From Tritonibacter multivorans (lineage in GTDB: Bacteria > Pseudomonadota > Alphaproteobacteria > Rhodobacterales > Rhodobacteraceae), in NCBI RefSeq assembly GCF_001458415.1, contig NZ_CYSD01000037.1, positions 64,501 through 128,500 on the forward strand: DNA of 64,000 nucleotides. The letters are read 5' to 3'. Under the pieces are notes generated by a model. It had not been told where the DNA came from, ran no database searches, and saw nothing but the letters and a program-made list of their open reading frames with translations. A program made the translations under genes and the position numbers. Shown in pieces: positions 40,614 to 50,163 of this stretch. Position 1 is the stretch's first letter. Every line of letters begins with the position of its first letter.

Positions 40614-42218
40614 TTGCACACAGGCCAGCCGCGCGATTTTCATAGCCCCGGACGCTCTCCTACTTTGGCACAGAACGGAATGTGCGCGACCTCGCATCCC
40701 TTGGCAGCGCAGGTGGCCATCGAAACCCTGAAACGCGGCGGAAATGCGATGGATGCGGCGATTGCAGGAGCCGTTTTGTTGGGCATTTGCGAACCACAGA
40801 TGACAGGCATTGGGGGCGACTGCTTCGTGCTGTATTCCCGCGCGGGTGAAAACACAGTGCGCGCCTACAATGGTTCGGGCCGGGCCCCCGCCGGGGCTGA
40901 TGCCGCCGATCTGCGCGCGCGCGACCTGTCAGAGGTGCCGCCCATGGGCCCCGAGTCCGTGACGATTCCCGGCGCGATAGAAGCCTTCTGCCATCTGTCT
41001 GAAACAGAAGGGAAACTGGGCCTCGACGCCAGTCTCGCACCCGCGATCCACTATGCCGACGAAGGGGTGCCCGTGTCGCCGCGTGTGGCCTTTGATTGGG
41101 GCAAAGACGAACACCGGCTTCAGGGGGCCGCGCGCAGAGCCTATTTGCTGGACGGGCGTATCCCGCAAATCGGAGAGATTTTTCGCGCCCCGGGTCAAGC
41201 AGAGGTCCTGCGGCGGGTGGCACGCGACGGGCGCGATGCCTTCTACACCGGCGAAGTTGCCGAAGACATGCTGACCGTGCTGTCCACCATGGGCGGCGTG
41301 CACGACGCCCGCGACTTTGCCGCAACCAATGGCACAGAGACCCTTCCGATTTCAGGCCCCTACAAAGGGGTCGATCTGGTGGAGCATCCCCCAAACGGTC
41401 AGGGCGCAACGGCGATTTTGATGCTGAATATCCTCAGCCAGTTTGACCTTGCCGCCCTTGATCCCCTTGGTGCACAGCGCGCACATATTGAGGCAGAGGC
41501 AGCCAAGCTGGCCTATGACGCGCGCAACAGGTTCCTGGCCGACCCAGACCATGTCACGCGCCTGGACCACATGCTGTCGATGGAGACGGCCGCAAATCTG
41601 GCGGGTCTGATCGACCCGACCCGTGCAATGCGGGACCCCGCCTTGACCAGCCAACCCGTCCACGGCACCCCACATAAGGACACGATTTACATCACTGTGG
41701 TCGACAAAGATCGCATGGCCGTATCCTTGATTTATTCTATTTTCCAGGGCTTTGGATCAGGCATTGCCTCCGAAAAATTCGGTATCCTGCTGCAAAACCG
41801 CGGCGCAGGGTTCAGCCTGCAGGACGGACATCCGAACGAGATGAAAGGCGGCAAACGCCCAATGCATACGATCATACCCGCCATGTTGACCGAAGGCGGG
41901 CGCATCACCCTGCCCTTTGGCGTGATGGGCGGATCCTATCAGCCCTGCGGCCATGCCCGCGTGGTCACCAACATGATCGACTATGGCATGGACCCCCAAA
42001 GCGCACTGGATGCGCCGCGTGCTTTTGCCGAAAACGGCGCGCTGAAACTGGAGCGGGGATACAGCGACAAAACCCGCGCCACCCTCGAGGACATGGGCCA
42101 CCGGATCACTTGCCCGGACACCCCGATCGGCGGCGCGCAGGCGATCCGCATCCACGACACAGGCGTTCTGGAAGGCGCAAGCGATCCGCGTAAGGATGGC
42201 TGTGCTTTGGGCTACTAA
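40614..42218 (+). CDS. Gamma-glutamyltransferase family protein
   Basis: A 534-residue Ntn-hydrolase of the gamma-glutamyltranspeptidase family. It begins at a TTG preceded by AGGAGGAAC. The N-terminal part reads as in the family (HPLAAQVAIETLKRGGNAMDAA, MTGIGGDCFVLY), and the autocleavage/nucleophile threonine is probably Thr357 in PHKDTIYITVVD, where classic enzymes have a Thr-Thr-His. The following GGKRPMHTIIP and GGSYQPCGHA segments match the small subunit. No signal peptide is evident, so unlike the periplasmic Ggt it may be cytoplasmic and act on another gamma-glutamyl or acylated compound. Confidence 0.87.
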   Translation: MHTGQPRDFHSPGRSPTLAQNGMCATSHPLAAQVAIETLKRGGNAMDAAIAGAVLLGICEPQMTGIGGDCFVLYSRAGENTVRAYNGSGRAPAGADAADLRARDLSEVPPMGPESVTIPGAIEAFCHLSETEGKLGLDASLAPAIHYADEGVPVSPRVAFDWGKDEHRLQGAARRAYLLDGRIPQIGEIFRAPGQAEVLRRVARDGRDAFYTGEVAEDMLTVLSTMGGVHDARDFAATNGTETLPISGPYKGVDLVEHPPNGQGATAILMLNILSQFDLAALDPLGAQRAHIEAEAAKLAYDARNRFLADPDHVTRLDHMLSMETAANLAGLIDPTRAMRDPALTSQPVHGTPHKDTIYITVVDKDRMAVSLIYSIFQGFGSGIASEKFGILLQNRGAGFSLQDGHPNEMKGGKRPMHTIIPAMLTEGGRITLPFGVMGGSYQPCGHARVVTNMIDYGMDPQSALDAPRAFAENGALKLERGYSDKTRATLEDMGHRITCPDTPIGGAQAIRIHDTGVLEGASDPRKDGCALGY

Positions 42219-42235
42219 GTGCGAAACCGCGTCGG

Positions 42236-42562
42236 TCAGTTCAGCTGGTAATGCAGCTGGTAATTGCCATCATCGAAGGTTCCGAACATGTCGGGCAGAT
42301 CGGGGTGGCTGACCGGTTCACCAGAATAATCTGCGATCAGGTTCTGCTCAGAGACATAGGCGACATAGTAGCTTTGGTCGTTTTCGGCGAGCAGATGATA
42401 AAACGGCTGATCTTTGGAAGGGCGGCTGTCTTCGGGGATGGATTCGTACCATTCTTCGGTGTTTGAAAACCGAGGGTCCACATCAAACACAACACCACGA
42501 AAGGGGTGCTTGCGGTGACGGACCACCTGGCCCAGGTTATATTTCGCGCGTGTCTTAAGCAT
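42236..42562 (-). CDS. hspQ: Heat shock protein HspQ
   Basis: A 108-residue protein that matches HspQ (KYNLGQVVRHRKHPFRGVVFD, then DQPFYHLLAEN and YVSEQNLIAD). HspQ modulates proteolysis by Lon and stabilises or promotes turnover of specific substrates. The ATG is preceded by AAGGGG. It converges on the gamma-glutamyltransferase gene, 17 bases away, and is divergent from the SLT lipoprotein gene across a 222-base region in which I see no further gene. Confidence 0.92.
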   Translation of the reverse strand: MLKTRAKYNLGQVVRHRKHPFRGVVFDVDPRFSNTEEWYESIPEDSRPSKDQPFYHLLAENDQSYYVAYVSEQNLIADYSGEPVSHPDLPDMFGTFDDGNYQLHYQLN

Positions 42563-42784
42563 TTTTTCTTGTCCCCTTATCCTTCTTATCTAGCGGTATA
42601 CGAATGGATATGTCCAACCACCGGGGCCAAAAACCGAAGAAACAGTTTGTGATGAAACCCGTAACAGTCGGCTTTTACCCATGTTTTTCAGGCCCCCAGA
42701 GAATGTGAACGCACAGACGGCGCTTCAGGATGCTTTCCCAAACAGACTTTGCTAAAATGCCCAAAAACAATGAGGCAACAGAAA

Positions 42785-43372
42785 ATGAGCAGAATCATAG
42801 GCGCTTTGGCGCTGCTGTTGGTGCTTGCATCCTGTGGCGGTGGTGATCGCACGCCGCCGCGCAATTTGGACAATGCCTGCAGCATTATTTCGCAACGCCC
42901 CCATTATCTGCGCGCCTTCCGAGCCGCGGAACGCCGCTGGGGTGTGCCGGTGCATGTGCAGATGGCGACGATCTATCAGGAAAGCAAATTCGACGGCGAC
43001 GCCCGCACGCCCCACAAATATGTTCTGGGCGTCATCCCCATGGGGCGCGTGTCCAGTGCCTATGGCTATGGGCAGGCGTTAGATGGCACGTGGGACGACT
43101 ACAAGAAGGCCACGGGTCGGCGTACCGCGCGGCGCGACCGGATTCAGGACGCGACAGATTTCATGGGCTGGTACATGAACGAAAGCAAGCGCCGCAATGG
43201 CATCTCGCTGCATGATGCGCGCAACCAGTACCTCGCTTACCACGAAGGCCACGGGGGGTATGCCCGTCGCAGCTATCGGTCCAAAGCCTGGCTTATGCGG
43301 GTTGCGAATTCGGTTTCTGCACGCTCTAACGCCTATCAGGCGCAGCTGGCCAGTTGCCGTAAGTTCCGCTGA
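42785..43372 (+). CDS. Lipoprotein with lytic transglycosylase (SLT) domain
   Basis: A 195-residue predicted lipoprotein. The signal peptide ends in the lipobox LVLASC, with Cys17 as the lipidated residue. The rest is a lysozyme-like SLT domain; the catalytic acid is probably the Glu of TIYQESKFDG, followed by SSAYGYGQALDGTWDDY and YLAYHEGHGGY. It would cleave peptidoglycan strands at the outer-membrane face. The ATG at 42785 is chosen because the signal sequence starts there and GAGG lies upstream. Confidence 0.9.
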   Translation: MSRIIGALALLLVLASCGGGDRTPPRNLDNACSIISQRPHYLRAFRAAERRWGVPVHVQMATIYQESKFDGDARTPHKYVLGVIPMGRVSSAYGYGQALDGTWDDYKKATGRRTARRDRIQDATDFMGWYMNESKRRNGISLHDARNQYLAYHEGHGGYARRSYRSKAWLMRVANSVSARSNAYQAQLASCRKFR

Positions 43373-43394
43373 GGCGATCAAACGCGTGATCTGG

Positions 43395-43420
43395 AAAAGG
43401 CGCCAAAGCGGCGCCTTTTT
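43395..43420. terminator. Bidirectional terminator between the SLT gene and lolA
   Basis: AAAAGGCGCC and GGCGCCTTTT form a perfect 10-base-pair stem with an AAAGC loop. The A- and T-tracts on either side fit termination of both convergent genes. Confidence 0.9.
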
Positions 43421-43423
43421 GCA

Positions 43424-44023
43424 TTAACGATCCAGAACCGGGCGGTCTGGATTGAACAACGCACTTCGCAGAGTGTGCCCTGTTTCCATCGCGCCAAGGA
43501 TCACCGTGGTGCGTTCTCCGGTTTCCCCTTCGACCACCCATTTGCGCAGTTCAACCGGATCGCCGGTAAAGCTCATCTCGATGCTGCCGCGTTCGGGGTG
43601 TTCGGGGTCTTGGGCTTTGACAATTGTCGATGTCCCATCAAACCCATGCCCAACCACCATATTTGCACGCGCCAGGTTCACCGTGCGCGCCAGAATAATC
43701 GACAGGGGCGTTTTGCTGAGGGGGTAGGTTTCGGGGCGCTGGTTCGATTTTCGGTCCACAACCGCCACCGTATTATTGCCTGCAACAACAACACCAAAGT
43801 TCGGCGGATCATATTCGAACCGCATCTTGCCAGGGCGTTTTATGTAAAGCGTACCCGTGGAAATGAACCCATCATCGCTGATCTGCGTGAACGCCGCCTC
43901 GGCGGTTTTCATGTCATTGAGATAGGCCGAGATCGCATTTAATCCGAGCTTCTCGGCCGCCTGCGCCGCAGGAGCAAGAAGAACAGCCGCGCCAAGCACG
44001 AGGGCAGAAAATGTCTGTTTCAT
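43424..44023 (-). CDS. lolA: Outer-membrane lipoprotein carrier protein LolA
   Basis: A 199-residue periplasmic protein with a signal peptide ending AAQA. It matches LolA (KTAEAAFTQISDDGFISTGTLYIKRPGKMRFEYDPP), which shuttles lipoproteins from LolCDE to the outer membrane. The ATG at 44023 begins the signal peptide; the long upstream extension overlaps ftsK. In many alphaproteobacteria lolA lies next to ftsK as here, 67 bases downstream of it, separated by a hairpin. Confidence 0.92.
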   Translation of the reverse strand: MKQTFSALVLGAAVLLAPAAQAAEKLGLNAISAYLNDMKTAEAAFTQISDDGFISTGTLYIKRPGKMRFEYDPPNFGVVVAGNNTVAVVDRKSNQRPETYPLSKTPLSIILARTVNLARANMVVGHGFDGTSTIVKAQDPEHPERGSIEMSFTGDPVELRKWVVEGETGERTTVILGAMETGHTLRSALFNPDRPVLDR

Positions 44024-44059
44024 AAGATATAGATATGTGTGACCCGCCAAAAGTGAAGA

Positions 44060-44081
44060 GGCCGGACCCAAAGGCCCGGCC
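44060..44081 (-). terminator. ftsK terminator
   Basis: GGCCGG and CCGGCC pair around an inner extension to give about nine pairs with a short loop; minus-strand RNA continues into CUCUUCACUUUU. It lies ten bases after the ftsK stop. Confidence 0.65.
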
Positions 44082-44090
44082 GCGTGCGAA

Positions 44091-47000
44091 TTATTGCTCA
44101 GGGACCAGAATTTCCCTTTTCCCAACGTGGTTTGCCGCAGAAACAAGGCCTTCGTCTTCCATCTGCTCCACCAACCTCGCGGCTTTGTTATAACCAATGC
44201 CCAGCTTGCGCTGGATATAGGAGGTCGAACATTTGCGGTCCTTGATCACCACGGCCACGGCCTGATCGTAAAGCGCGTCTTCACCGTTGGTGTTGCCACC
44301 GGTGTTCAGGCCCAGAACCGCGTCGATATTGTCGGCTTTCTCCTCGGGCGGGCCTTCCACCACGCCGCCGACATAATCCGCAGGGCCGAATTGCTTGAGG
44401 TGATTGACCACCTCTTCGACCTCTTCATCGGACACGAACGGGCCGTGACAGCGGGTGATCTTCGACCCGCCGGCCATGTACAGCATGTCGCCCATGCCCA
44501 AGAGCTGCTCGGCCCCCATCTCACCCAGAATGGTGCGGCTGTCGACCTTGGAGGTCACCTGGAACGAGATCCGGGTCGGGAAGTTTGCCTTGATCGTGCC
44601 GGTGATTACGTCAACCGACGGGCGCTGTGTCGCCATCACAAGGTGGATACCAGAAGCCCGCGCCATCTGTGCAAGACGCTGGATGCAGGCCTCGATTTCC
44701 TTGCCTGCAACCATCATCAAATCGGCCATCTCGTCGACGATCACAACGATATAGGGCAGCGCCTTGGGTTCGAACTCTTCCGTCTCAAAGATCGGCTCGC
44801 CGGTGTCCTCGTCAAAGCCGGTCTGCACAGTGCGCGAGAACATCTCGCCCTTGGCAAGCGCTTCTTTCACACGACCGTTAAAGCCCGCGATATTGCGCAC
44901 GCCCATTTTGGACATCTTGCGGTAGCGGTCTTCCATTTCGCCCACCACCCACTTCAGCGCCACAACGGCCTTTTTCGGGTCGGTCACAACCGGGCTCAGC
45001 AGATGCGGGATGCCATCATAGACAGACAGTTCCAGCATCTTGGGGTCGATCATGATCAGGCGGCATTCATCGGGTGTCAGCTTGTAAAGAAGCGACAGGA
45101 TCATGGTGTTGATTGCAACCGATTTACCAGAACCCGTGGTCCCCGCGATCAACAGGTGAGGCATCTTGGCAAGGTTGGCAACAACAGCGTCGCCGCCAAT
45201 GTCCTTACCCAGCGCCAGCGGCAGGGCATGGTTGCCGTCACCATAATCACGGCTCGACAGGATTTCGCGGAAGGACACCATCTCGCGATTGTCATTGGGC
45301 AGTTCGATGCCAATGACCGAGCGGCCCGGAACCGTGGACACACGCGCCGACAGCGCCGACATCGACCGCGCAATGTCATCGGCCAGACCGATCACGCGGG
45401 AGGCTTTGAGACCCGGCGCGGGCTCCAGTTCGTACATGGTGACAACAGGGCCCGGACGGACCGAGACGATTTCGCCTTTGACACCATAATCATCCAGAAC
45501 CGATTCCAGCATCCGTGCGTTCTCTTCCAGCGCCTCATCACTCAGATGATGGCGTTGGATCGCATCCGGGTTGGCCAGCAGTGACAGGGGCGGCAGCTCA
45601 AAGTCATCGCTCTCGCCTTGGAAGAAGGTCGGCTGCGCTTCGGCTTGAGCCCGGGTCGAAGGTTTCAGCACCTTGGGCTGCGGCTTCTCGACCACCGCTT
45701 TGCGCGGCTGTGCGACCGGGATTTCCATAGGTTCAGGGGCCGTTTGCGGGGCAACCGGTGCCACTTCAGGTTCTTCCAGATCAGACACAAAGGCCTCGGG
45801 CGTATAGGGCTCGGGCTGGTCTTCCACCGGGGTCGGATCTGTGTAGAACTCTGCCGGGGTCTCTTCGTAATAGGCCTCTTGCGGCACCGGATCTTCCGCG
45901 ACCTGAGGCTCTGCGGCGTAAGGCGCTGCATCGGCAAAATAATCGGTCGGCAGATCCTCGGTCGGGACGTGATCCGGTGCAATTTCAGCTGCATATTCGG
46001 CGCGCAGGGGCACTTCTGGTGCGGGCACCAGCGGCGCTGCGGCTACGGCGGTTTCAACTGCATGCGCAGCTGTGAGCGGCGGTTCGGGCGGAAGCGCGGC
46101 TTCAATAGGCTGTGCCATTGCGGGCTGATGCTGATGCACAATCAGCGGTTCCGGGCGTTTGCCGCGTCCTTTGGTCAGGGGCAGGTTCGGGTCCGGTTCA
46201 GTCTGTGCGCGACGGATGCGCACCGCATTGGCGATCTTCTGCGCGATGCGCTCATCGCCCGGCAGGTCCTCGGCCAGATTGTCAGGCAGGTCTTCGGCAG
46301 CCGCAGCCAGCGCGGGTTCTACCAGTTCGGGCTCTGGTTGTGGGGCGGGGTCTGCGCGGCGGATCAGGCTAGAGGCACGGCCCAGAAGGCCCGTTTTTTC
46401 CTCCACTGCGGGGACGGTCGGCTCTACTTGGACAGGTGCAGGGGCCATACCGAACTGCGGATGGGACTGTGCATAGGCGTCATAGTCTTCGTCATCCAGC
46501 GGATCCGAGAAAATCAGGTCATCTTCGCCCATTTCCGCGACACGTTGCTGGTCTTCGCGTTGCGCGGCGCGGCGGGCCTGCAGTGCTCGTGCAGCAGCCA
46601 CCCCATTGCTTGCGCCACGCCCCAGCAGGGTCGCCGCTGCGCCATAGGCCAGCACCACGCCAAGCAGCAGGAAGCGGCCAATCCGCCCCAGTTCTTCTTT
46701 GGAGAACCCCATCACAATCGCGCCAAGCGCGACAGCGCCAAGGGCGGTCAGGAAGGACAGGAATTTCACAAGGAAGGCCAGCCCCCCGGGCAACAGCGCC
46801 AACAGCCCGCCAAGGGCTGTGTTGCCGATCATCCCACCAAGGCCAAAGCTGTGGAAATTGCGCCATTCTGCATCGGGCACCAGCGTTTCAAAATGCAGCG
46901 CCACAAGGATCAGCCACGGCAGCAGCATCAGCGACGACCAGACCACGCGCTCTTCGCCGCGGTGCATCAGGAACCGTGTACCCCAGCCGATCGCAAAGAC

Positions 47001-47264
47001 CGACAGGCCCCAGCTGCCCAACCCAAGGAAGGTAATCAGCAGGAACGACAACGACGCGCCCGTCTGCCCCAGCCAGTTCTGAACCGGCGCATCCGAGGAC
47101 ACCATCCAATTGCTGTCATCCGGCGTGTAAGACCCGATCATGGCGGCCACAATCAGGCCAAAGCCGATGGCCAGAAGGCCAATCAGCTCTTTGCTGCGCT
47201 TTTCAATGGCGGCCTGCGTCGTGCTGTCAAGCAACGGATCGCGGCTTCGTGACTGGAATGCCAT
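44091..47264 (-). CDS. ftsK: DNA translocase FtsK
   Basis: A 1057-residue septal DNA pump that segregates chromosome termini. The N-terminal 220 residues hold four membrane segments; about 230-560 is an acidic, Pro/Ala/Glu-rich linker of low complexity; the motor follows with Walker A TTGSGKS near residue 710 and [16 protein letters not shown]. The C-terminal 65 residues are the gamma winged-helix that reads KOPS sites ([20 protein letters not shown]). All parts are present. The dapC-like gene lies 115 bases upstream on the same strand and lolA follows. Confidence 0.96.
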   Translation of the reverse strand: MAFQSRSRDPLLDSTTQAAIEKRSKELIGLLAIGFGLIVAAMIGSYTPDDSNWMVSSDAPVQNWLGQTGASLSFLLITFLGLGSWGLSVFAIGWGTRFLMHRGEERVVWSSLMLLPWLILVALHFETLVPDAEWRNFHSFGLGGMIGNTALGGLLALLPGGLAFLVKFLSFLTALGAVALGAIVMGFSKEELGRIGRFLLLGVVLAYGAAATLLGRGASNGVAAARALQARRAAQREDQQRVAEMGEDDLIFSDPLDDEDYDAYAQSHPQFGMAPAPVQVEPTVPAVEEKTGLLGRASSLIRRADPAPQPEPELVEPALAAAAEDLPDNLAEDLPGDERIAQKIANAVRIRRAQTEPDPNLPLTKGRGKRPEPLIVHQHQPAMAQPIEAALPPEPPLTAAHAVETAVAAAPLVPAPEVPLRAEYAAEIAPDHVPTEDLPTDYFADAAPYAAEPQVAEDPVPQEAYYEETPAEFYTDPTPVEDQPEPYTPEAFVSDLEEPEVAPVAPQTAPEPMEIPVAQPRKAVVEKPQPKVLKPSTRAQAEAQPTFFQGESDDFELPPLSLLANPDAIQRHHLSDEALEENARMLESVLDDYGVKGEIVSVRPGPVVTMYELEPAPGLKASRVIGLADDIARSMSALSARVSTVPGRSVIGIELPNDNREMVSFREILSSRDYGDGNHALPLALGKDIGGDAVVANLAKMPHLLIAGTTGSGKSVAINTMILSLLYKLTPDECRLIMIDPKMLELSVYDGIPHLLSPVVTDPKKAVVALKWVVGEMEDRYRKMSKMGVRNIAGFNGRVKEALAKGEMFSRTVQTGFDEDTGEPIFETEEFEPKALPYIVVIVDEMADLMMVAGKEIEACIQRLAQMARASGIHLVMATQRPSVDVITGTIKANFPTRISFQVTSKVDSRTILGEMGAEQLLGMGDMLYMAGGSKITRCHGPFVSDEEVEEVVNHLKQFGPADYVGGVVEGPPEEKADNIDAVLGLNTGGNTNGEDALYDQAVAVVIKDRKCSTSYIQRKLGIGYNKAARLVEQMEDEGLVSAANHVGKREILVPEQ

Positions 47265-47379
47265 GCCTACCTCGGTTCCCTTTCGCGGGCTGTGGGTGGT
47301 TGTCCGCCTCTGTCAGCCTCGCAGGTTATTGTTTCATTCTTGCCTTTGGTCGCGGCCCCCAAAAGGGCCAGGACGAAAA

Positions 47380-48558
47380 TCAGTACAGGCAGCTGCGCAG
47401 GGTGGTCAGCGCGCTGCGAGTTTGGTCCGCGTCCGCAACCAGCGCCACACGGATGAACCCGTGACCGGGGTTTTCCGCCCCTTCGCCCTGCGCCAGATAC
47501 GCGCCGGGCAGGACCTTGATGCCTGTCTCGGTCCAAAGCTTGGTTGTCGCCGCTTCGCCATCCTCAACAGGCAACCACAGGAAAAAGCCTGCTTCGGGGG
47601 CCATATAGCCATTCAGGCCCGCAAAGACCTCGTCTGCGATGCGGTATTTTTCCTGATACATCTCACGGTTGGCGATGACGTGGTCTTCATCGGCCCAGAC
47701 CTTGGCCGCAGCCGCCTGCAGCGGCGAAGGCAGCGGCGCGCCAGAATAGGCGCGCAGCTTCTTCACCTGTTTGATGGTCTCGGGACCACCCGCAATCAGA
47801 CCAGAGCGCAGCCCCGGCAGGTTCGACCGTTTCGACAGCGAATTGAACAGCACCACGCGTTCCGGGTCACAGCCCAGCTCATCCGCGACGGTCAAGGCGC
47901 CGGTCGGGGCCACGTCGCGGTAGATCTCGGAATAGCATTCATCCGCAAAGATCTTGAAATCATACTTTTCGGCCAGCTGGATCAGCTCGGCCCAGTACTC
48001 GCGGCTGGCAACCGCGCCCTGCGGGTTTGCGGGCGAACAGATATAGGCCACAGCGGTACGGTTCAGCACATCGTCCGGCAGGCTGGCATAGTCCGGCAGG
48101 TGGCCGGTCGCGGCGGTTGCGGGCACAAACACAGGGTCCGCAGCCACGGAAATCGCGCCGATCATATAAACCTGATAGAAGGGGTTCGGGATCAGAACCA
48201 CCGGCTTCTGACCGCCCTTTTCCTCGGGGCAGAGCGCCATCGCCGCATTATACAGCCCCTCGCGGGTTCCGTTCAGCGCCATGACGCGGGTGGCCGGATC
48301 CAGTGTCACGCCATAGCGACCAGCAATCCAATCCGAGATCGCGCCGCGCAGCTCGTCGCTGCCGTCATTGGGGGGGTAATTGTTGAAGCCCGCCGCATTG
48401 TCCATGATGACCTGTGTGACCCAGTCGGGGAACTTATGCTTGGGTTCGCCAATGGTCAGCTGCACAACATCGCCGCCCGGTGCCAACGGGTCGAGAAGCG
48501 CGCGAAGGCGCGGAAACGCATAGGGCGGCAGGGATGCAAACCGCTCGGGAAACTTCAT
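47380..48558 (-). CDS. dapC: Class I aminotransferase, probable succinyldiaminopimelate transaminase
   Basis: A 392-residue PLP enzyme of fold type I. The cofactor lysine is in FNSLSKRSNLPGLRSG, a motif typical of DapC-type enzymes, and the start (RFASLPPYAFPRLRALLDPL) and NNYPPNDGSDELRGAI fit. DapC makes LL-2-succinylamino-6-oxopimelate interconversion in lysine and peptidoglycan synthesis. The ATG at 48558 follows GAGG. Other aminotransferases of this class cannot be ruled out. Confidence 0.8.
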   Translation of the reverse strand: MKFPERFASLPPYAFPRLRALLDPLAPGGDVVQLTIGEPKHKFPDWVTQVIMDNAAGFNNYPPNDGSDELRGAISDWIAGRYGVTLDPATRVMALNGTREGLYNAAMALCPEEKGGQKPVVLIPNPFYQVYMIGAISVAADPVFVPATAATGHLPDYASLPDDVLNRTAVAYICSPANPQGAVASREYWAELIQLAEKYDFKIFADECYSEIYRDVAPTGALTVADELGCDPERVVLFNSLSKRSNLPGLRSGLIAGGPETIKQVKKLRAYSGAPLPSPLQAAAAKVWADEDHVIANREMYQEKYRIADEVFAGLNGYMAPEAGFFLWLPVEDGEAATTKLWTETGIKVLPGAYLAQGEGAENPGHGFIRVALVADADQTRSALTTLRSCLY

Positions 48559-48666
48559 GTCATGCCTCAAGTGTTCGGGGTCTGTTGCGCCCCGTTTGGC
48601 CCTTAATCTACAGGGCGATGGGGGATGCGTCCAGACGGGTTTGGTTCGGCGGCGAAGGTGTTGCCT

Positions 48667-49995
48667 TCACGCAAGGGCGGCCTCGGCCGCCACGCCGATG
48701 CGCAGCAGCGCCTCTTCGCCATCCGGTACGCCCAACAGCTGCAGGCCGCAACTCGGAACACCCGTCGGCAGCGACAGACCGCTGAGGCCCATCAGATTGC
48801 CAATGCGGGTGTTGCGCAGCGCCAGCAGGTTCGCGCGCACGTAGTACTCGTGATCCGTTTCAAGCCGCGCAATATTGGGCGGCAGGATCGGCGCGGTCGG
48901 GGTCAGCACGGCGTCAAAGCCAGCCACCGCAGCATCCCAGGCCTGTCGGCACAGGTCGAGCTTGGCCCAGGCCGCGACGTAATCAACCCCGCTGTGATCG
49001 GCCCCAGCGCGGAATCGGGCAAGGATTTCCGGGAACATCTTTTCAGGCGCGGCTTCGATCACTGGCTTCCACAGGCCATAGGCCTCCGTGGTGTACAAAA
49101 CCCCGCTGAGCGCCATTGCCTCTGCCAGTTCCGGCACCTCCAGATCCACAATCGTGGCCCCAGCTGCGCGCAGTTTTTCCAATGCGGCAGCATGGGCGCC
49201 AGCAACTTCGGGCGCGAGGTCATCTTGGGCCAGGGTCACCAGATTGGCAAAGCGCGCGCCGTCCAAGGTCGCGCCGCGCAGATCCGCGGGTTTAGCCTGC
49301 CCTTCGATCAAGGCCAGCATCAACGCGGCATCTTCCACGGTGCGGGTGATGGGGCCAACGGTATCAAACTTCAAGCACAGGGGCACGGTGCCCTCGAGGC
49401 TGACCCGGCCCGAGGTGGTTTTCAAACCGACCAGATCATTCCAGGCCGCAGGAATGCGCACCGATCCGCCGGTGTCCGACCCCACGGCCGCAGGCGCCAG
49501 GCCAAAAGCAACCGACGCCGCAGCCCCCGAAGACGACCCCCCCGGCGCTGCCCCTGCATCATTCACACAGGGCGGCGTTGCGGTTATCGGGTTCACCCCA
49601 AGGCCAGAAAACGCCAGTTCGCTCATGTGGGTTTTGCCCAGACAGACCGAACCCAGCGCCGTGGCATTGACCAGAACCTGCGCATCATGGTCCGGCACGC
49701 GCCCCTCCAGCAGGGCAGAGCCGGACTCGGTCGCGGTGCCTGCGCTGTCAAAGAGATCCTTCCAGCTGACCGGCACCCCATCTAAGAGCGACAGACGCAA
49801 GCCTGCCTTTGCCCTATCACGGGCCGCCACCGCCTCGGCGCGGGCGCGTTCGGCTGTCACTGCACTGTAGATCCTTGCGGCATCGGGGTGATTGGCCATG
49901 CGGTCCAGATAGGCTTCGGTCAGATCCACCGGGTCAATCTCGCCCGCTGCGATACCGCGTCCCAGCTCTGCTGCGCTTTGACTTGAGATGTCCAT
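48667..49995 (-). CDS. Amidase signature family hydrolase
   Basis: A 442-residue amide hydrolase. The Ser-cisSer-Lys triad is visible: Lys in VSWKDLFDSAG, and the two serines in the glycine-rich APGGSSSGAAASVA and GSDTGGSVRIPAAW. The length and spacing are standard. GatA is unlikely because gatB and gatC are not adjacent. It is divergent from the Ubi hydroxylase gene across 168 bases. Substrate unknown. Confidence 0.9.
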   Translation of the reverse strand: MDISSQSAAELGRGIAAGEIDPVDLTEAYLDRMANHPDAARIYSAVTAERARAEAVAARDRAKAGLRLSLLDGVPVSWKDLFDSAGTATESGSALLEGRVPDHDAQVLVNATALGSVCLGKTHMSELAFSGLGVNPITATPPCVNDAGAAPGGSSSGAAASVAFGLAPAAVGSDTGGSVRIPAAWNDLVGLKTTSGRVSLEGTVPLCLKFDTVGPITRTVEDAALMLALIEGQAKPADLRGATLDGARFANLVTLAQDDLAPEVAGAHAAALEKLRAAGATIVDLEVPELAEAMALSGVLYTTEAYGLWKPVIEAAPEKMFPEILARFRAGADHSGVDYVAAWAKLDLCRQAWDAAVAGFDAVLTPTAPILPPNIARLETDHEYYVRANLLALRNTRIGNLMGLSGLSLPTGVPSCGLQLLGVPDGEEALLRIGVAAEAALA

Positions 49996-50163
49996 CTGAC
50001 CACCGCCCTTTTTCCTGCCGTCTGTTGCGCCGACGGTAGCCCTGCGGGCGGTGTTTCACAATGGGCGGCGTGCGGCTGCGTGCGACAACCTAGCGCTGAG
50101 AAGGCGACGGCAAATCCGGGCTAAGCCATGGACAAATCACTGCACAGCCGCATATTGCGAGGC

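Noticed and set aside
45500-46560. Tandem repeat or recombination in the FtsK linker
   Set aside because: The Pro/Glu/Ala-rich low-complexity linker is normal for FtsK and shows no exact repeat unit.
48667-49995. GatA subunit of the aminoacyl-tRNA amidotransferase
   Set aside because: The amidase signature fits, but neither gatB nor gatC is adjacent and the sequence lacks a close GatA look around the triad.
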